Shown: one piece after another, positions 23,584-36,305 of the stretch
How positions within the stretch are numbered: the stretch's first letter is position 1
How the letters are laid out: each line of letters starts with the position of its first letter
From: Stenopsyche tienmushanensis
Lineage: Eukaryota > Arthropoda > Insecta > Trichoptera > Stenopsychidae
DNA length: 64,000 nt
Reading direction: 5' to 3'
Assembly: GCA_008973525.1 (NCBI GenBank)
Contig: WACJ01000117.1
Location: forward strand, 248,001 to 312,000
Position numbers and translations under genes: made by a program
Notes under the pieces: generated by a model
The model's input: only the letters and a program-made list of their open reading frames with translations
The model's database searches: none
Told to the model about the DNA's origin: nothing

Positions 23584-26409
23584 TATACGAATATTAGAAT
23601 GTAGCATATGAAGTTGCCGAATAACAGTCGATCATGATTAACAATGGTGCTATACAATATTTTACAAATTCTGCTATTTAGAATTTAATAAAATACTTCG
23701 CATGTCGTTTAGAAGTATAATTTTAATAAATAAAATCATTATTAAGGATGTAAAGTGATTGTTGTTTAATAGTAGAAGATCTGGAGGGTAGTTAAATGTT
23801 TATTGCAGTTTTAGGATATGCATTCAAGGCGTTAATATAACAACGAAAACTTATAAAATAATGCATTGTTATTTTTTAAAACTAGGCTTTAAACTAACTA
23901 TGTTTTTTAAAATTTCATTTTCAATTTCAATATTAAATTCATCAAATCTTGCAATGACAGATTGTCGTATTTTTCGACATTTGGAATATTATTTAATTAA
24001 TATAAATTCCGAAACCAAACAAATATATTAAATTTTAATTCTCACTTACAGATTCGGCAATTTCATATGTAAAACCCTAATAAACCCGGCTTTATATGTT
24101 GTTACAATAGCACAATACATTTTTATTCACACAAATATTTATTTTGTGGATTACCCTCTCGAAGCATTGGCTAATCGGTTTCGCGAAGTTTGATTTCAAA
24201 TATTATTAATTTGGGGTTAAAATTATATATAACTTTTTTTTATTGACAAATATGATTAAAGCTATAATAATAGCAAAATTCTTAGCTAAAAAGGTAGCAA
24301 AGGACCTATGAATGAGTGGCAAAATTATTAATATTGTTGTACGGTATTTTAATTATTGTTGCAAATCAGTCCCATAGATGGCCCTATCCGAATTTATAAA
24401 TAGTCTTAGAATTTTCTTTTTTTCAGTCAGGACATTTTTTGTGTTTAATCTGGATTTGAAGCCTTTTCAAAAAAATATTTTAATTGATTATATAATACCA
24501 ATATTTGAGCAAATTTGTTTAAAATTTGGCTTTATGCACATTTATTTAATTTAAATTTCGATTCAATTCACGTTTAAATTGGAACTGAATGGAAATGAGC
24601 TTAGAATTGAATTGAATATATTTTCCTTGTGGTCTCAGAGTGCAACTGAGTAAAATTTGCAGCAAGATGCATTCAATGTAATTTGTATTTACATTTGAAG
24701 GATAGTCAAGTATAAGGACGCTTATATTTTGCATAGGTTTCTAAAGAGTAAACCAATACAAGCATTCGTTAAATTCGACCAAATTTTTGCGGCACTCTTT
24801 TAGCAAAATTCAATACAATCAATCATTCCATAGAGTTTTTCCTATAGCGTTGTCGGCGGTCTTTTCGTATAGCGGTCCCTTCTAAAGCTTACGTTTTTAG
24901 GCATGGAATTTAATGTAAAAGATTTGGTAACTCGGACTAATGGAAAAGATAATATCAGCGAAGAAAGCTTAAGTTTAAAAAAATGTAACTTATGAATCAC
25001 TCAAATCAAATTACCCAAATAAAATGGCATAATATGGCAAATTGGCTTGAGCGTCACATAAAATGAAACTTCAATCACCGATTGATCGGAAAGAGAAGGA
25101 TAATTATTAGCTCGCTATTTTATTATATATTACACAAACACATTTTTTAGCCAACGATTTCCGTTGATAAACAAGAAATTTATATACGTTCTTGTTCTAT
25201 ATATTTCATTATTGTTTTACTTTTCGATGTCTTCTATACTTAATCTGTTAATTCCACACATTTTCCTTTATATTTTATTCCATATGTATTGAATTTGGAC
25301 CGGTCAAACACTAATTCAACATAGAAGTCCATTTTCATTGGTGGATCGGATGAAAAGCGAGCTTAGTCCACTTGTGTTTCATGAATTAGCGGAGAAACAT
25401 TTGTCTGAGTATGAAGGAGCGACCACAGAATGGATTGCAGATCTGACACCGAAACAGCCTTTATCCTTCCATTGAAACCGGGAATGTATTATTCCTTATT
25501 TTATTATTCCGTGTCCGTTTGCTATCTAATGGAAGCAGAAGTGGGCTAATCCGATTATCCCGTATACATCATAGTCATATACTTCGGCCTCAAACGGAAC
25601 GGCTTACACACCGCAATGTGAGGCCTAGTACTTTAGCATTTATTTCAATTTCCATGCATATTTTACTGGCTATTATGAATGCATTCATTAGCTATAATGG
25701 ATGAGTTTTATTGGGCTGGAGCTTTTTAATCTGATAAGAAAAAAATACGATGGAAAAAGCGTAAAGGCTAAATGGTGGCGTTCGTCTGATGGCGGAATTC
25801 GCAGCCATATTCCGTCACCGCCATGTGAATATTCGCTTTGAGTCGGCTATATAAATTATTAGCGTGTATGAAATGCCTTCAAAATGAACCCATATTGAAC
25901 GTAGTCTGATCATAAAGTATGAATGCTAATTTCGTAAAATTTTAAATAATAAAACCATCCGTTCCCATCAAACATATTGAATAGTGATGAATCAAATTAT
26001 GGAATTTGCGGCTGTCAATTTTATAGCATAGATCGATGCTTCATCAAAATTCAGCACTAGTACATACAATTTATGATTAACAATTCATTCCCAGTGAGAG
26101 CTTAATTCTGTTATTTTGAATAATTAATATGCATCTCAACTTCTGAGTATTAATTCGTGCGGCACCCATTTATTTTATTATGATTCATTAATATGTGCAG
26201 AAGCATAGATATATGCTAAAATGCTAGGAAAGATTTTGCTTTAAAATTGTATCAACTGCATTATTTTATACATATTTCAATATACATATTCAATTTTTTT
26301 TTTAAAACGTTTATTAAAAAAGTGATTCTTGAACAATTTACAAACTAGCTGATACCCGGCACAGAAGTAATAATTCTGAACAAGCATACAAACATTGATT
26401 TTTATATAT
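23584..26409. other. No gene seen
   Basis: About 2.8 kb of AT-rich DNA. 25105-25170 shares TATTTTATTATATATTACAC and the following bases with the repeat at 32150 and 48050. Otherwise nothing recognised. Confidence 0.4.
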
Positions 26410-26680
26410 TTTATCTACTATAAGTTGATTATACTATACTTATATTATTTGAAAAAGTGCAAACAATAAATTGGCAAAATTTTATCGCAATCGGATTAAC
26501 GGTATGGCAGCGCATTAAATACGGACAAACAAACATTGATTTTTATATATTAAACTATACCTATGTTACTTGCGCAATTTTAAGCAATAAGTGGACGAAG
26601 TTTTATTGCAATCCGATGAACGGTATGGCAGCGCATTTCGAACGAACAAAACCCAATTCATTTTTATATATAAGATGAAT
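26410..26680 (+). repeat. ~130-bp repeat, two tandem units
   Basis: Two head-to-tail units of the family described at 17895, here preceded by CTAGCTGATACCCGGC (26346), a motif common next to such repeats in arthropod genomes. Confidence 0.7.
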
Positions 26681-28749
26681 TGTAATCGTACATTTTTAAA
26701 AATCTATACTCACGATGAAGACTGTGTCAGATTAATAAGCGATGACCCTATAAAAAATACCATCGAAGACCAATTTACAAAGAAATTACGTCAATATTAG
26801 GGCGTATCACATGAGCGTTCGGAATTCATATTTGAGAATCAAAACATAATTTATTCAATCAAATTAGCTTCAATAGTCGTTTTTTCAATGAGGAAATAAA
26901 TTATTTATTTCATTCTTCAGATTCTTGAATTACATCGTTGATTATTACTATGGTAGAAGATACCTACTTCTCAAAAACACCACTTTTTAGTTCCCCGAGA
27001 AACACTAGGCAAAAGACTTTTAGATGTCCACCCTTTTCTCTTCGTGCCGAGATTGTGAGAGTTTCTCACATGAAGAAGTTTCAGACTACGTGTACCCGAA
27101 GGTGCTATGGAGGAGGAATGAATAGGTTATGCTAAAACCCAAATAAACTACTACACAAGATCACTGCCACTACGAGTCCAACCTCAGCAAGAAGGGGGGC
27201 TGCAGCAGATGACGGACTGCAGGGGTTCCTCCTTCCCCAAGATACTAGTATTGATTCGGTCATTTGTAGTACCTAGCCATGAAGACGAGTCACAATTTGA
27301 GCAGCCGAAAGCCGTTCTTCCCTGTATGCACCTGACTGTTGAAGATAGTAGTGTCGCCTTTTACCCAGTCTTTCTGCTCCTTCTTATGGGTACACAATAC
27401 ATGATAGACTACGTACGCAACTCATGCCAGATGGACTACCCTAGCAGTGTTTGATGAGCAAACCAACAAGTCTGCTTTCGCCCACCTCTTCACGAATATA
27501 AGGTTACCCCCTCCCCCCCCCTGGCACTTTGGTGGGCACCGTAGAGTGAAAAACCCACCTAAAGACAAATGAACAGTCAAAACAATAGACGGAAAAAAGA
27601 GAATAATCAACGAAGAATTCACCTCCGAGCATACAAAAAAGTAAGTTTTTTTAAAATAAATCTTCGAAAATAAAACTAACTGAATTTCCGAATCTTCATA
27701 TGAAACTATGCAATAAGAAGAAATTATTGGAAAATTAGTTATTATCAAGCTGTGACTTAATAACTCAGCAGATATTGTCACGTAAAACACATTAATTCTT
27801 TTACAAAAACTAATAAAATAAATCATCAAGTACAAAAATTGGTGAATTTGTCCTAAAAATAAAAACTGTTCTTTAAATAAAGGTCGTATTATTAACGTAG
27901 TTATATTGCGAGCACGATTTGCTTAAAAGGTCTTCCGATAGCTGAACATGCTTTATGATATTAAAAAGGATAAAAAAAAGAAAATTTTACTACACCTCAG
28001 TGAGTTTTATTGCTTTATATCTCCGTCCGTTCCATAATCCAGCAATAAGTCATCTACGTTTCAAGGAAGAAAATCACCCCGAGGCTTCTTCCCCATTAAT
28101 TGTTTGGTCACGTACTACCTTTATTAGTAAACGTTGCCTTTAAAGGGCTGCCAACTCTAATTGATGCCCCTAAATGAGTCAGCTCCATCGACCTACTAGA
28201 CGGTTAATGGCGACCTCATTACTGGAAGATCAGGATAGATTATTACCACCCACCCCGGAGGGGCATTTTCTTTTCGGGAAGAGTGTCTTAAAAGCTCGGT
28301 CTTTATTCAAGGCCGCTAAATCGTTAAAACATTACATTTTGCCGTGGCATCATTACGGAGTTTTTAATAAAACGCTTTTAAACTCTTGCCAATGGTGCGG
28401 GGGTGGGATTTGTATGAATTCTTAACGTAAGTCTCGAATTAGGCTCTCTCTGGAGACCTGGTTGTATTAAAGTTTTGTCCGATATTATTAAAATGCTACG
28501 GGATATGGGATAACTTTCTATTGTTGGAGTGCTGGAATACAAGCAATGATAAGACTTTGTTGAAGACTCAACTTCAAAACATATCACAAACTAAACAACA
28601 AGAAATACATTGGCAAATAAAACTTCTTTCTTCTAAGAATCCCAATGCAGAATTCAAATTCAGATATACGATTCGCTTCATATTATCACAGTACAAACAT
28701 CCATTTTTTTTAATAAATATAATAATTTTGGATATTATCATTGGAATGG
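26681..28749. other. Mixed stretch with a G+C-richer patch
   Basis: 26940-27560 is less AT-rich, with C-runs near 27510, and resembles degenerate retroelement DNA. No conserved motif could be read in any frame. 28020-28490 is also less AT-rich. No gene call is supported. Confidence 0.35.
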
Positions 28750-29366
28750 AAATGGAAATTATATTTTTATTTCTCAACGTGAATCGACGCAAAAATTCGG
28801 CTTTATCACTGTGAAATATCGCCAAACACTTGATTAAAACATCCTCACGATGCTGCATTTGTTCCGTTATGAGCAAACGCGGCACTCATCTTGCGCACAG
28901 CTTTCTCATGTATAAATGTTCAGTCAATATCTGATGTACAGCACTTTTATAATGCCCATCATATCTGCTAGCTGACGCACTTTCAATTAATGATCATCCA
29001 ATATCATCCTGTGGATTTTCTTCATAATTTCTAGCGTGGTAACGTGGTAATACAGATGAATACTTATATACTATAATACTTTGATGTGCTTCGTAATTAT
29101 ATTGCGGAGGAATACAAAAAATCTGAACCCCGTATCTATTATATTTCATATCGATATTCTCATTATTAGAGTCGAGGTGTAGTAAATACATCACCGGTAG
29201 GGAAAGGTTAATATAGCAATTTGAAAAACATACATGTACATACATGTAACATTTTCAAACTTCAAATATAAGCTTTATAAAATAGGTATTTTTTTATTAT
29301 GTATATATATTTATTTTTTTAACGACAACCGCCATTTATGCGTCAGGTCGGATACTTCTGGAACCA
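28750..29366 (-). pseudogene. Mariner relic with inserted repeat
   Basis: The minus strand shows EIMKKIHRMILDD, then LTEHLYMRKLCARW...PRLLITEQMQHREDVL and KAEFLRRF, the N-terminal half of an irritans-type mariner transposase. A GGATACTTCTGGAAC end lies near 29348. A copy of the 300-bp repeat (about 29036-29245) is inserted near the 5' end of the coding part. No catalytic core remains. Confidence 0.75.
29036..29245 (-). repeat. Dispersed ~300-bp repeat, copy 2 (inverted, partial)
   Basis: Matches 13360-13530 in inverted orientation, from ATGAATACTTATATAC through TCACCGGTAGGGAAAGG. Confidence 0.7.
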
Positions 29367-30199
29367 CTTTCATATATTTGTAAGTGTTAGAAGGAGCGTG
29401 TTGCCACCCAAAAACAACACGCTATTTGAAATAAAATTCAAACTCTAGTCACTAGTTGGTTCCCTAATTGCCTATCAAGTACATTGGATAAATAATTGAA
29501 TAAAAAATAGCAAATCTAAGTTCAAAAACTCTTTGAACCATCAAAAACACTCCGACATTCACCCCTAATTATTTCACCCACAGCCGAAATCGAAATATAA
29601 TAGCCATACCTTCCATCGCTTCGGGTTGCCATATTCTATATTTGCCATTATAGCTTTTCCATGTGCCATTAAATAAATATAGATACAAGGATCTGACAGT
29701 ATTAAGTTATTCGTCGGTAACGAATCAATAAATCCACCACACATTTTGTTCGAAAATTGCGTTATATTCGGATTTATTCGACACTTTTTTTACGTTTATG
29801 CGAATCATATTGAACAAATTTCTAAATACGAATTGGAAATTAATACATCTCGTACTTATTGTTAACACAATTTAATATTACAGGAGTGATTTAATTCCTT
29901 TGACGAGATATGTATCATTTTATTCGAATTTTGGAAACATATTTTGCACATTGATATTTGTTTAATATCTATAAGTATACGTTTTCACATCCAATATCGC
30001 ATACATTTTGTGATGCATAAAATCAACGATATATTTTTGCTTTTCATGCTGAAGCTTATAGCATCTAGGCTATTGAATTCTCTACTGGAAGAATCAAAAT
30101 GATCTTAATTCATTAAAAAATCTATTATTATTCGATGTAAAAAGTATCGTAATTTAATCGGGAATAAATTAAATGATTGCTTGGAAGTACTATATGAGT
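29367..30199. other. AT-rich, no gene seen
   Basis: Nothing recognised on either strand. Confidence 0.4.
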
Positions 30200-30640
30200 C
30201 CTATGACTCACCGGTGAGTCGCTGTTTTTCGTATAAAAAAGGATATTTTTTAACGACTAAAAATTATTATGCTAGGGACAAATATTGATGAATGCAAAAA
30301 TGTCTTCATATTTTAATGAAGTTTGGTACTTCTATTTTATTTTTATATAAGTTCAACGAAGATCAACAGGGTTTCCTATTGAATGATCTTTGCGGCATAA
30401 CTGAATCTATTTTGGGATGTATTGATCAGAATGTCTAGTAAAAGAACTATTTTTATTAGTATGGTAACAAAATATAAAAATGGTATATTTTGTGACAACC
30501 CTGAACAAGAAATGCTCAAAATCCGTAAATGGTCCTGCATATGCTGGAACACATTAATCGCCTTAAGACAAACAAAATTTTATGCAGTTTCTGATATCCT
30601 TAAATGACCCTGCCCGACTTCGTTATTGTTTGTTGAATTG
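30200..30640 (+). repeat. Diverged dispersed repeat, copy 1
   Basis: Shares GAATGATCTTTGC, ACAACCCTGAACAA and AAATGCTCAAAA, in the same order and similar spacing, with 48180-48530. Class unknown. Confidence 0.5.
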
Positions 30641-30748
30641 TTGTATGATCAAATATTTTAGCTTAAAACTGCTTTTTTATAATATGATCATGAGAAATAA
30701 CCCACAATATCAATGCTAAGTAGCTCAAATAATGGATGATCCTTTGTC

Positions 30749-31607
30749 AACGCATTCGCGGACACGGATAAGCGAGGCAAATCATGAACATAGAAATTGA
30801 TGAAAGAATATGAAGCACCCGTGGCAAATATCCAACGTCTACCCTTCCCCTTGGAAATCTATTAAATACATAAAAATATAAAACTAATACTATTATAAAT
30901 GCAATATATTAAATACTATTATAATGCATGTTTTAAAATAATATACAAATATAGTCCCAAATGTACCCGACCTAACGTAAATATGGCGTTTACTGTTGTA
31001 AAAAAATACTATGATAAAAATATCTAGACGCTACGTTGCTTCCGTGATTGTATATATCATAGAAAATGCCGCAAAATGCCCTAAAAGAGGACGGAGTGGC
31101 CACAAAGTTTGTATGTACAATCGGTCCGCTTTTCGGACTGCTATTATAACGAATTAACGCCTCGCGATCGGATACCATGCCTGAACATGTCTACAGAACG
31201 ATTACAAACCCTAATTATGAAACGAAATTGTCTGAAAAAGATTGATCGGGTGGGTTATTTAAATTTTACAATGTTTAAGCGATAACGAAGAAAAGAGAAA
31301 TTAGACAACTTATTATATAATATAAAAACGGTCAGAGTCAATCAATGTTGATTCATGTAAAGTAGAATGGTCGAGTAAAATAAAAACCATGTACAAATCT
31401 CGACCGGGTTGGTATTATAGGGTTTTCGAGTTGCGCCCGTGACGAGCGCCACTCCCTTGTTACGGCCCTGGTTTTTGGCATAATAAGGTCGTGACTTGGA
31501 CACAAGTGGCGGTGTATATATTGACACAAGTATATTCGCAGACATATTTGGCGCAATAAACACTTATAACATCCGTCTGCAATCGCAGACGTGTCCGCGA
31601 ATGCGTT
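30749..31607. mobile_element. Possible TTAA-type element with 18-bp TIRs (859 bp)
   Basis: AACGCATTCGCGGACACG at 30749-30766 recurs exactly inverted at 31590-31607. The right copy is followed by AA within TTAA; on the left the equivalent is TCAA. TTAA flanks would suit a piggyBac-like element. The interior is non-coding and includes the repeat at 31046-31250. Confidence 0.5.
31046..31250 (-). repeat. Dispersed ~220-bp repeat, copy 1
   Basis: Shares ordered blocks with 43570-43795 (plus) and 49040-49245 (minus): a TCGGTCCGCTTTTCGGAC-like palindromic segment, GAATTAACGCCTCGC and the AGAACGATTACAAACC region. At 31320-31470 a further block ending in TTGTTACGGCCCTG is also shared with 49255-49380. 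Confidence 0.55.
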
Positions 31608-31610
31608 AAA

Positions 31611-32080
31611 GAGGTATTTTAGTCTAAAATTTTGATGAATTTTGTTTTTTTTTGCATATTTTCAAAATTTAGATTTTTAAAAATACATCCTCCAAAGAAA
31701 TTTCCAAAATTATAATTATTAACGGATTTATTAATCTAAAAACATGAAATTTTTAAACGCGTTTTTATCGGAAATACTTTTTTCAATATGGTTGACATGA
31801 TATTTCAAGTTTGTTACTTAAAATTTAGTACAAATCCTTTCTATATAACCTTCTCTTGTTCCTACCAGGTTTATGTCAAAAATTTATTTTAAAAAAAATT
31901 AAAGCTGAAAAAATGATTTTTTTTAAAAAACAATCACCATTTTGTGAAAAAAAAATTCTTTGAGGTAAAAACTGTAGCGACATCTTTACTAATTATGAAT
32001 GTTTTTTATTTTAAATTGCTAGAAAGATTTAAATCATGTCAACCAGGACACGCCCTTTTATATCCCTTACATTTTACCAG
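31611..32080. repeat. Interior fragment of pogo-like family, inverted
   Basis: Contains, inverted relative to copy 4, the blocks AACGCGTTTTTATCGGAAAT, ATATGGTTGACATGATAT and CCTACCAGGTTTATGTC. No TIR is present. Confidence 0.55.
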
Positions 32081-32149
32081 CCTATAACGTTTTCTTTTTT
32101 GTTTTATTGTGTCAAGTCAAATTGATGGTGTTTTATATAAATTGCTTTT

Positions 32150-32330
32150 TTCCATTTGTTAACCGAAATTGTTAGCTAAACGGTGAAGTTACGTTTGTGT
32201 AATATATAATAAAATAGGTTTGTCGTTGGTGTAGTGGTTGCTTTATGCTACGATAGACACACACACAATAGAGGCAACGTGGCGCATGCGCATAGCGTTC
32301 ACTTTTCGTAACATTCAAACCAATTTACCC
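32150..32330 (+). repeat. Dispersed repeat with tRNA A-box-like core
   Basis: ATATAATAAAATAGG, then TAGTGGTTGCTTTATGCTAC, then ACACACA...GCGCATGCG are shared in order with an inverted copy at 47935-48060. A short piece lies at 25105-25170. TGGTGTAGTGG fits a pol III A box, but there is no B box or cloverleaf, so I do not call a tRNA. Confidence 0.5.
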
Positions 32331-33289
32331 CCATACAAGTTTCACTTAAAAAAGGTTCACACATATAGATTCACAAAAAACTATTAACGCAATGGGATTG
32401 CGCCGATATAAACACGCCCATCGCCCAAATTCAATGGGGTAACGACCCGAATTTGAATAATGCTATTTCATCATCAAATTCATCCTTCCTCGCTGAAGCT
32501 CGCAAGTAATTACGAGCACTTAAAAATTTATATTTCAGCTAATGCGATGAGCAAACACTCCAAAGCCCTCATCTGTTCCCGTATTACGACGGCGAAAATT
32601 TTCTATGAACCGTTCAACTGGCGACAAAGTAATCCATTATAGCCTCCGCTGAAATATCTCCAATTAACGACACCATATTGTTCCGGGGCCGAAATAAGAA
32701 AGCTTTCCGATAATTATGAAGCTTATGGAGGCGCTTTTTTAAAGTGCTGAGCAAACTAGATTCCTGTCAGGGAATACTCTGATAGCTGAAAGAGTGGAGT
32801 GCTTATGATGGCGGCTTTATATAATAGGAGCATACATTATAGATCGGGGGGAGGCGATCTTTTTATAGGGGGGGCTCCGAGTGGGAGATCATCGGGGTGG
32901 TTTGTACGCTAGATGATACTCGATATTTTTTTAAATGTCAAATAATATTATTTTCGAAGCCGTGCATGAAATATCAATTAATTAAAGAAAGCGAATTCCG
33001 ACCGAGAACATCCCTTTTGTTCGTGCATATTTTTTCCGAGGTAAATTACCTGCCATATCAACTTAATCACTTCCACCCTTAATTAGAGATACAGGCGTTT
33101 GTCGGATGAATGTTGCCATGTGGTAATTTTAATGGCTTTTTTAACCTTATTTACACGACAAAGCAGCTTTTTTCCGAGTAATGAAACATACATTTTCCAC
33201 GGCGTACAGCGTGGCATTTATGTTTGTTAATGGTTTTGATTCAGATTTTATCACACTTTAAAATATTAATTTTTAGCCAAAAGCGACGC
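32331..33289. other. No gene seen
   Basis: Apparently unique and moderately AT-rich, with a G-run around 32845-32900. Short frames (60 codons) show no features. Confidence 0.4.
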
Positions 33290-33530
33290 AACTTTCAGAC
33301 TTAATAAACAGAATTTTAAAACTGTGATAGCTCATCCGTATGTCTGTCCATAGACTTTAGCATCCAGTTCCCTAGCACCATAAGATGCGATTTAAAATAG
33401 CTCCAAATAAAGAAGTCTACAGGCGTTAAATCGCACGATCTCGGTGGCCATCATACCTTCAAATCGTTCGTGCAGAATGTCCACCGCGGTATGCGCTACA
33501 TGTTTAAGCGTCTCTATTGTAATACCTTAA
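33290..33530 (-). pseudogene. DDE transposase scrap (DLTPVDFF motif)
   Basis: The minus strand reads PPRSCDLTPVDFFIWSYFKS, the conserved C-terminal DDE block (PRSPDLTPxDFFLWGYxK) of a widespread arthropod transposase group. It is preceded by IETLKHVAHTAVDILHERF in another frame. Degraded and incomplete. Confidence 0.65.
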
Positions 33531-33825
33531 TTAATTCAAGGGATAATAATTAGAACTGGAAGTATATATTAATATAATTTATTAAACGAAAGGGTTTTGA
33601 CTCGACGCTTATTGACTGGAAGTTTGGGAATCACACGTTGGAGTACCTTACACTAAGAAACAAATTAAAATCTGGAAGACCCAGTCTAGGTACATAGCAA
33701 ATATATAGGAAGAGATGAGCTTAATAAATTATTGAATACTATCTGAAATATTGGTTCAACCCTTTGATGAGTGAGTAAATGAGTGGACGCTTATCATCCA
33801 CACAAATGTATACCAATAAATGAAC

Positions 33826-33870
33826 CTTCACACTGTTGATAGCACACAATATTCATTCATTTTGTCGCGC
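33826..33870 (+). repeat. Partial copy of LTR-like repeat
   Basis: CACTGTTGATAGCACACAATATTCATTC, read in pieces, matches 8070-8100. Confidence 0.5.
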
Positions 33871-33884
33871 TAGTTCGAGTTGAT

Positions 33885-34195
33885 GACCGCGTGAGTCCCC
33901 ATTTTCATACAACACCATCAATTTGCCTGATAAAATTCCTTTCTGCTGAGACACAGACTAAAACGCGCAAAATTCCCGATTTCCCGACCAATTATTTATT
34001 TTCGTCGCTGCAGATGAATACTTATACATTATAATACTTTGATGTGATTCGTAATTATATTACGAAGGAATACAAAAAATCTGAACCTCGTATCTATTAT
34101 ATTTCATGTCGATATTCCCATTATTAGAGTCGAGGTGTAGTAAATACATCACCGGTAGAGAAAGGTAAATATAGCAATTTGAAAAAGCTGCTGTT
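33885..34195 (-). repeat. Dispersed ~300-bp repeat, copy 3 (inverted)
   Basis: The most complete inverted match to 13360-13660, from GTTCGAGTTGATGACC through CACCGGTAGAGAAAGG. Confidence 0.7.
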
Positions 34196-34339
34196 TTTCG
34201 ACCAGGAGTTGAACACCACGAAGGCCACAAAAGCCATAAATAAAGTTTACGGTGAAATGTTATCATTACTGGCGTATCGATTTTGGTTTACAAAATTTAA
34301 ATCGGGTAACCGATGTTTGAAAGCCGCCCCTAGAACTTG

Positions 34340-34946
34340 AAAACCCTTAAATTATGATAACAACATATTTGAGATCAATAATGGTAACAATAATGAATGC
34401 ATTCACCGATAACTCAAGAGCATTTAAAACATATCGGGAAGTCGAATCGAATGAGGAGTTTGGATGCCGCACGAACTGTCCGAAGATAAAAAATGAGAGC
34501 GACGAAACACGTGCAAAGTTTTGTTGTCAAGACAAAAAGCAGGTCCTTTTTTGCAACCAAATTGTGACTGGGGATGAAAAATGGGTTGTTTATGACAACA
34601 TAAGTCGTAAACATAAATGGCTTTCACTGCGACAAAAACCATTTCCGACTCCGTAGCCTAGGATTGACGACCCGCAAGATTATGTTGTGCGTTTGTTGGG
34701 ATATTCAAGGAATTATTCATTATGAATTTATGAAATCTGGCGTAACAATAACTACAAATTTGTATTGTCAGCATTTGGAAAGGGTTAACAAAAAATTGAG
34801 AGTCAAACGTCGTGAATTAATCAGGAACAATTTAATGATTCTGCAACACGACAGTGCAGGACCTTATAAGGCAAAGGTGACGTCTAAAAAATCAGGGAAT
34901 TAAAATGGGAAGAATTACCACATCCTCCATATTCACTAGATTTGTA
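34340..34946 (+). pseudogene. Mariner transposase relic
   Basis: Frame 34354-34656 has VTGDEKWVVYDNISRKHKW around the first catalytic Asp. After a frameshift, 34664-34903 has IMLCVCWDIQGIIHYEFMKS and LMILQHDSAGPYKAKV, where HDSAGPY corresponds to the second catalytic motif HDNARPH. GIKMGR and a P-S-I-F-T-R run in the next frame match the region before the third Asp. The element is interrupted at about 34947 by a tRNA-like insertion. The tail resumes at about 35105 (CAATCGGCAAAGACTTTTCG), as at 57150. Confidence 0.8.
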
Positions 34947-35104
34947 ATGCAGGTTGGACTCATAACTCAATCATTTTGGATTCGAATCCTACAGGAAATG
35001 TAGCTGGCGACCACATTTTTATAAACATATATACGCCATAAAAAACCATGTCAAAATGGATTGGTAATGGTCCCATATAAGAGATAGCTAAAAGCCACTT
35101 CAAA
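34947..35104 (+). mobile_element. Probable tRNA-derived SINE
   Basis: Contains GGATTCGAATCC (34978-34989), a perfect pol III B-box-like T arm. It is preceded by an anticodon-loop-like CTCATAA and followed by about 115 bp of unrelated body. It interrupts a mariner relic whose uninterrupted counterpart is at 56945-57175. No long A tail is obvious. The tRNA origin is inferred from the B box only. Confidence 0.5.
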
Positions 35105-35152
35105 ACTGTTAAACAATCGGCAAAGACTTTTCGATACATCTAATATTAGATA

Positions 35153-36303
35153 AAGCGGAAAGAAATGTCATTTTTTTGATTGGGTCCTTTGCCATCAGTT
35201 TGCCACGGGTTGCTGTCGAGTGAATACGTCAAGGTTGATGTCAATTTGAAGCTCTGTTGCTTGTCTTACTTTTTCAAATATTTTTATATTTTTTTAGCCA
35301 TAGTGTAAATGTCCAAGCCAGAAATTGATGAGACCAATTTGCGATCTTGTTTACTGTTTTTATTCGACAAAGGATTAAAAGCAAAATAAGCTACCCAATG
35401 ATACATATGGTAACATATTGAATATTCGAAAATGGCATATATGGTTCAAAAAATTCAAAAGTAGCGCCAGAGATTTGAAAAATAAACCAAAATCAACAAC
35501 GTCTAAAAATCGATGATGACGCATTAAATTCTTTGCTAGAATTTGATCTTCGAAAAACAATGAAGGAATTATCGCTAGACATTGGTTGTCCCTGGTCGAT
35601 AGTAAAAACCCATTTGAAAAGACAGGGAATTCGGGTACTGCGCGAGTTGTCATAAACGGTCTTTGTACAACGGATAACCATTTGTTCATCGCTATTGTCC
35701 AGGTATGAAACCGATCCATTTTTAAGAAGGATTGTTACTGGAGATAAGAAGTAGGTCCTCTACAATAGCCCGAGAAGGAAAAAACAGTGGCTTTTTTCAA
35801 ATCCAGTACCTTTTTTTACCCCTCGACCGTCATGATCCTTAAAAAAAGGTCTTCCTTTGTGTTTGGTGGGATTTTTTTAGCGTAATTCACTACGAATCAT
35901 CAAAACATGACCAAACTGTCACAGCAGAGCTATACTGTATACAATTATATAGATTACACGCAGCAAGGATTACGCAGAACAAAATAAGGAAGCTGGATTT
36001 GGAAGTGCTGCAACAACCATCATATTCTCCTGATATTGCACCTTTAGACTATCATCTTTTCAAGTCATTAGAACATTTGCTTCGCGATAAAAAAATCACT
36101 CCTGTGGAACAAACGAAAAATCATTTGGATTCTACTTTAGTGGAAAACTGGCCGAATTTTACAAAAGAGGCATTAAAAAGCTACCCAATCTGTGTAAGGC
36201 GATTATAAATAACAATGGAAATTATTTAATTGAGTATTATTGTACAATTTTTATTAAAAAAAAATTTTCTTCAATTAACAAAAAATGACATTTCTTTCCG
36301 CTT
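35153..36303 (+). mobile_element. Mariner-like element with both TIRs, dead
   Basis: The ends AAGCGGAAAGAAATGTCATT and its complement at 36284-36303 are flanked by TA (35151-35152 and 36304-36305). At 1151 bp it is near the usual mariner length. The plus strand begins MSKPEIDETNLRS at about 35309, then runs through LFLFDKGLKAK, KWHIWFKKFKSSARDLK and LSLDIGCPWSIVKTHLKRQG in several frames. The C-terminal part (35999-36208) has YSPDIAPLDYHLFKSLEHLL, which keeps the third catalytic Asp motif. Many stops and frameshifts. Confidence 0.85.
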
Positions 36304-36305
36304 TA

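Noticed and set aside
32221..32275. tRNA gene from an A-box-like TGGTGTAGTGG
   Set aside because: No B box and no cloverleaf. The same segment is part of a dispersed repeat (47935-48060).
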